Position numbers and translations under genes: made by a program. A stretch of 42,407 nucleotides of DNA from Pallidibacillus pasinlerensis (GTDB lineage Bacteria > Bacillota > Bacilli > Bacillales > Caldibacillaceae): contig NZ_JAACYS010000020.1 in assembly GCF_009996845.1 (NCBI RefSeq), positions 1 through 42,407 on the forward strand. The letters run 5' to 3'. The notes below the pieces were generated by a model. The model saw nothing but the letters and a program-made list of their open reading frames with translations, ran no database searches and had not been told where the DNA came from. Numbering within the stretch: position 1 is the stretch's first letter; the number at the start of each line of letters is the position of its first letter. Positions 40,291-42,407 of this stretch are shown here, piece after piece.

Positions 40291-41922
40291 TTAAGCCTTA
40301 TGTCTAGCTCTTAAAGTCCAAATTTGGTAGATCATCGCAATGGATGCAATGATTGTTAAATAGGTTAAGAAAATCCAGCCCGACATTAAATATGGGTAAA
40401 TCGCTTGTTGAACGGGTTCGCTTGTTAAGAATTCTCTATAACGAACACATAGATAGATTATAATTCCCACTATTAGTGAGAAGGTAAATAATCCAAGGCC
40501 GAGTTTACTTTTTGTAGCTCCTCGTTCAGCCTTATATTGATTTGCCCACCCATCTTTTTTATGTGCTGATAACTTATCTAACCATACTTGGCAAAAGGTG
40601 ATTAAGTTAACCCACAAATATATTTCAGGACTTATTAATAATGCAGCTAAAATGACGTCAATGGGTCGATGCATCGGCGTTTTTATAGCTAAAATTGTGT
40701 TTAAAATCGATGCTAAAATAATCGGAGTAATCCATATCCATGACCAATAAAATTGATCTGTTGCTATTGAAACAGCTAATAACAGTACAAATAAGACACG
40801 TACTGTTAAATCTAATAAAAATTTAATTTGTGAACGCCAAAGTCTCCATTTATGGGTTGTGTGTACATTCAGTTGTTTATTCGTTAATAAATCTACTGTT
40901 CCAGCCTGCCATTTATTCCTCTGTTGACGGAACGAATGATAATTCCTCATTGAATCAACAAAACAGCGGGCCTTTGGACTGATTAATGTTTTCCAATTTA
41001 GTTTTTGTAATTGCCAAGTTAATAACATATCTTCTACATCACTGTCATTTTGCCACGGTCCATCCAATTTGTTTTTGTCTACTACCTCCTGTAATGCTTC
41101 AGGACGGAATAAAGTTGCCTGACCGCCAAGTACATATGTGCTGCCACCGTGATATTGAAGATTTAAAAGCCAGCTTGCCATATCTTGTTTTTGCTGATGG
41201 GTCCACCATCTAGCCATCGGTCCACCATATTCGCCACTTTCAATTTTTTCTTCATAATGAACATCATCTTTAGAAAGAAGTTTCTTCTTTTTTGGTAAGC
41301 GCATCGTATATTTAGCCATGACACCACCAATATTACGTTGGCTCATTAAATCATCCCATAAATTTTTTAATGCGCCAGGTGCAAGTCGACTGTCTGCGTC
41401 CATTCCAAGGATTGCTTTGATCGATTGTTGATAAAGCTCTTGATATTCACTTTTTTCCTTAAAATATATCGCTAACGGATCTCCATAAATGTATTTCCAA
41501 GCAGTATTTAAGGCACCTACTTTTCGCTGTTTATTATTTTTTGTCGTTAAAACTATAACATTCAATCCAAAATCCCGAGCGGCTTCAAATGTAATTTCTT
41601 CTGTTCGATCATTACAATTATCCGCTATAACAAATATATCGAGTTGGACATACTTTGGTAATGTTTGGTCAGCAAGCCCGGCTAAACAATCCCGAATTGA
41701 TTTTTCTTCATTATGAGCAGGAATAAAAGCTACAATTCTTGGCATCATATATCTTTTTCTAACTTGCTTCACTTTTTGATGGGGATTGTAAAGTACTTCA
41801 TCTTTTTTTTGGTTAGGCTTATCGATTAACACTGGACTTTGAATCGTACTATAGACAACCTCGTGCTTCTTATCCGCTTCAAATAAAAACTTCTGCTCCG
41901 ATGCTTTAATTTCATTATCCAT
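40291..41922 (-). CDS. Membrane glycosyltransferase family 2 (PgaC/BcsA-like)
   Basis: This 543-residue protein has a 60-residue cytoplasmic N-terminal tail, then a GT-A domain with AFIPAHNEEKSIRDCLAGL. DADSR forms the metal-binding DxD near residue 176, the acceptor motif SDVEDML lies near 294, and QQRNKW is the product-binding motif. About five to six membrane helices follow (near 370-460 and 480-535). The order matches processive beta-glycosyltransferases such as poly-GlcNAc or cellulose synthases, but the substrate is not determined and no export or modification genes flank it. ATG 41922 follows GGAGGTG. It may make an exopolysaccharide, possibly under c-di-GMP control given the other genes in the window, though no PilZ domain is present. 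Confidence 0.87.
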   Translation of the reverse strand: MDNEIKASEQKFLFEADKKHEVVYSTIQSPVLIDKPNQKKDEVLYNPHQKVKQVRKRYMMPRIVAFIPAHNEEKSIRDCLAGLADQTLPKYVQLDIFVIADNCNDRTEEITFEAARDFGLNVIVLTTKNNKQRKVGALNTAWKYIYGDPLAIYFKEKSEYQELYQQSIKAILGMDADSRLAPGALKNLWDDLMSQRNIGGVMAKYTMRLPKKKKLLSKDDVHYEEKIESGEYGGPMARWWTHQQKQDMASWLLNLQYHGGSTYVLGGQATLFRPEALQEVVDKNKLDGPWQNDSDVEDMLLTWQLQKLNWKTLISPKARCFVDSMRNYHSFRQQRNKWQAGTVDLLTNKQLNVHTTHKWRLWRSQIKFLLDLTVRVLFVLLLAVSIATDQFYWSWIWITPIILASILNTILAIKTPMHRPIDVILAALLISPEIYLWVNLITFCQVWLDKLSAHKKDGWANQYKAERGATKSKLGLGLFTFSLIVGIIIYLCVRYREFLTSEPVQQAIYPYLMSGWIFLTYLTIIASIAMIYQIWTLRARHKA

Positions 41923-41968
41923 TTAATGCACCTCCCTTCCATGTTAGTCTTTTTTACCATTACAAATG

Positions 41969-41988
41969 AAGGTAAAGTATTTTACCTT
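41969..41988. promoter_or_regulatory. Palindrome upstream of the glycosyltransferase gene
   Basis: AAGGTAAA and TTTACCTT form a perfect 8-bp inverted repeat around four bases, 47 bases before the glycosyltransferase start. It suits an operator. The rest of the 384-base gap (41923-42306) is AT-rich, and I see nothing else in it beyond the ribosome binding site of the next gene. Confidence 0.4.
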
Positions 41989-42306
41989 TATTTCATATCT
42001 AATTATATGGTTGGAAGTTTGAATGAATACGTAATTTGTTTGTCGATTTTATAAAATTGAATACTTTTAGCCTAAACAAAATTTCTAACATAGTATGAAA
42101 TTCCTGGGAAAATGTGAGGGTGGAAAAAGAATTAAAATAATGAAATTCGAACTATTTAAACATAAATTAGAGCCTAATACCTATTCCTTTTTGTTTCATT
42201 TATACATAAAATTATAAAATATTACTAAAACTTTTTTACTATATGGGTTTACATTTAAAAAATTCAACTAATAAATAAATCATTTTATTAATTGGGGGGA
42301 ATTTCA

Positions 42307-42407
42307 ATGGTTTTTTTTAAGAAAAAGCCGAGAGGAGAAAATGAAAATACTCAACATGAAGATCTGAAAAATCAAGTGGGGATTTTTCTTGATGAAGAAA
42401 GTGAAAT
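42307..42407 (+). CDS. Unidentified gene, N-terminus only (runs off the window)
   Basis: ATG 42307 follows TTGGGGGGA at good spacing. The 33 visible codons start MVFFKKKPRGENENTQ and continue with EDLKNQVGIFLDEESE. The basic start followed by a hydrophilic acidic stretch recalls some GerA-family spore germination proteins, but the visible part is too short for an assignment. The frame is open at the right edge. Confidence 0.6.
   Translation, partial: MVFFKKKPRGENENTQHEDLKNQVGIFLDEESE

Noticed and set aside
40282-40299. Terminator of the glycosyltransferase gene
   Set aside because: The AAGGC/GCCTT stem is only 5-6 bp, overlaps the stop codon region and is followed by an A-rich rather than T-rich run on the minus strand.

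Overview
The window looks like a chromosomal stretch from a low-GC, endospore-type Bacillaceae/Bacillales bacterium. The signs are AT-rich DNA, strong AGGAGG-type ribosome binding sites, frequent TTG/GTG starts, T-box leaders, and recognisable Bacillus families (TcyP, PupG, YkuI, YfmL, NamA, PdxS, OpuD). No tRNA, rRNA, transposase, prophage or CRISPR array was seen. It reads as ordinary chromosome with several decayed genes and unusual non-coding elements.

Layout. 0-2.4 kb: cystine symporter and purine nucleoside phosphorylase, convergent. 2.7-6.8 kb: a one-base-frameshifted SDR gene followed by a 2-oxoacid dehydrogenase set in the order E2, E1alpha, E1beta, without E3. 6.8-10 kb: a YkuI-type degenerate EAL protein and a chemotaxis receptor. 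10-11.4 kb: hisC behind a T-box leader. 11.5-14.2 kb: an MFS transporter with a palindromic operator, a PadR regulator whose partner gene survives only as a 13-codon stub, and an azoreductase. 14.3-15.7 kb: an orphan PTS EIIC-like membrane protein preceded by a leader peptide and mutually exclusive RNA hairpins that look like a ribosome-controlled attenuator. 15.9-22.5 kb: a tryptophan operon trpE-D-C-F-B-A behind two tandem Trp T-boxes, with trpE interrupted by an in-frame TAA. 22.5-22.9 kb: two opposed arrays of a short motif repeated every ~21 bp. 23-29.6 kb: NamA-like ene-reductase, BCCT betaine transporter, pdxS with a divergent MocR/PdxR regulator, and two flavin-dependent reductases. 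29.9-32.5 kb: a PAS-PAS-GGDEF-EAL protein and a DUF1292 protein. 32.5-36.5 kb: YfmL helicase, an unknown membrane protein, an internally deleted MFS gene and an EamA transporter. 36.5-38 kb: an FNR-like regulator with an FNR box well placed for autoregulation, then twelve 52-bp tandem repeats that can each fold into a hairpin. 38-42.4 kb: a CYP152-like P450 that has lost its heme cysteine, a VanZ-like protein, a membrane glycosyltransferase and the start of an unidentified gene.

How the genes work together. RNA-level control of amino-acid genes is the strongest theme: one T-box on hisC, two on trp, and a peptide-type attenuator on the EIIC-like gene. Cyclic-di-GMP signalling (YkuI-like, GGDEF-EAL), flavin redox enzymes and transporters form the rest. 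The most unusual signals are the attenuator, the cysteine-less P450, the 21-bp-phased opposed arrays and the 52-bp hairpin array. Three genes are broken (SDR, trpE, MFS) and one is a stub. The first two could be sequence errors; the MFS internal deletion is more likely to be real.
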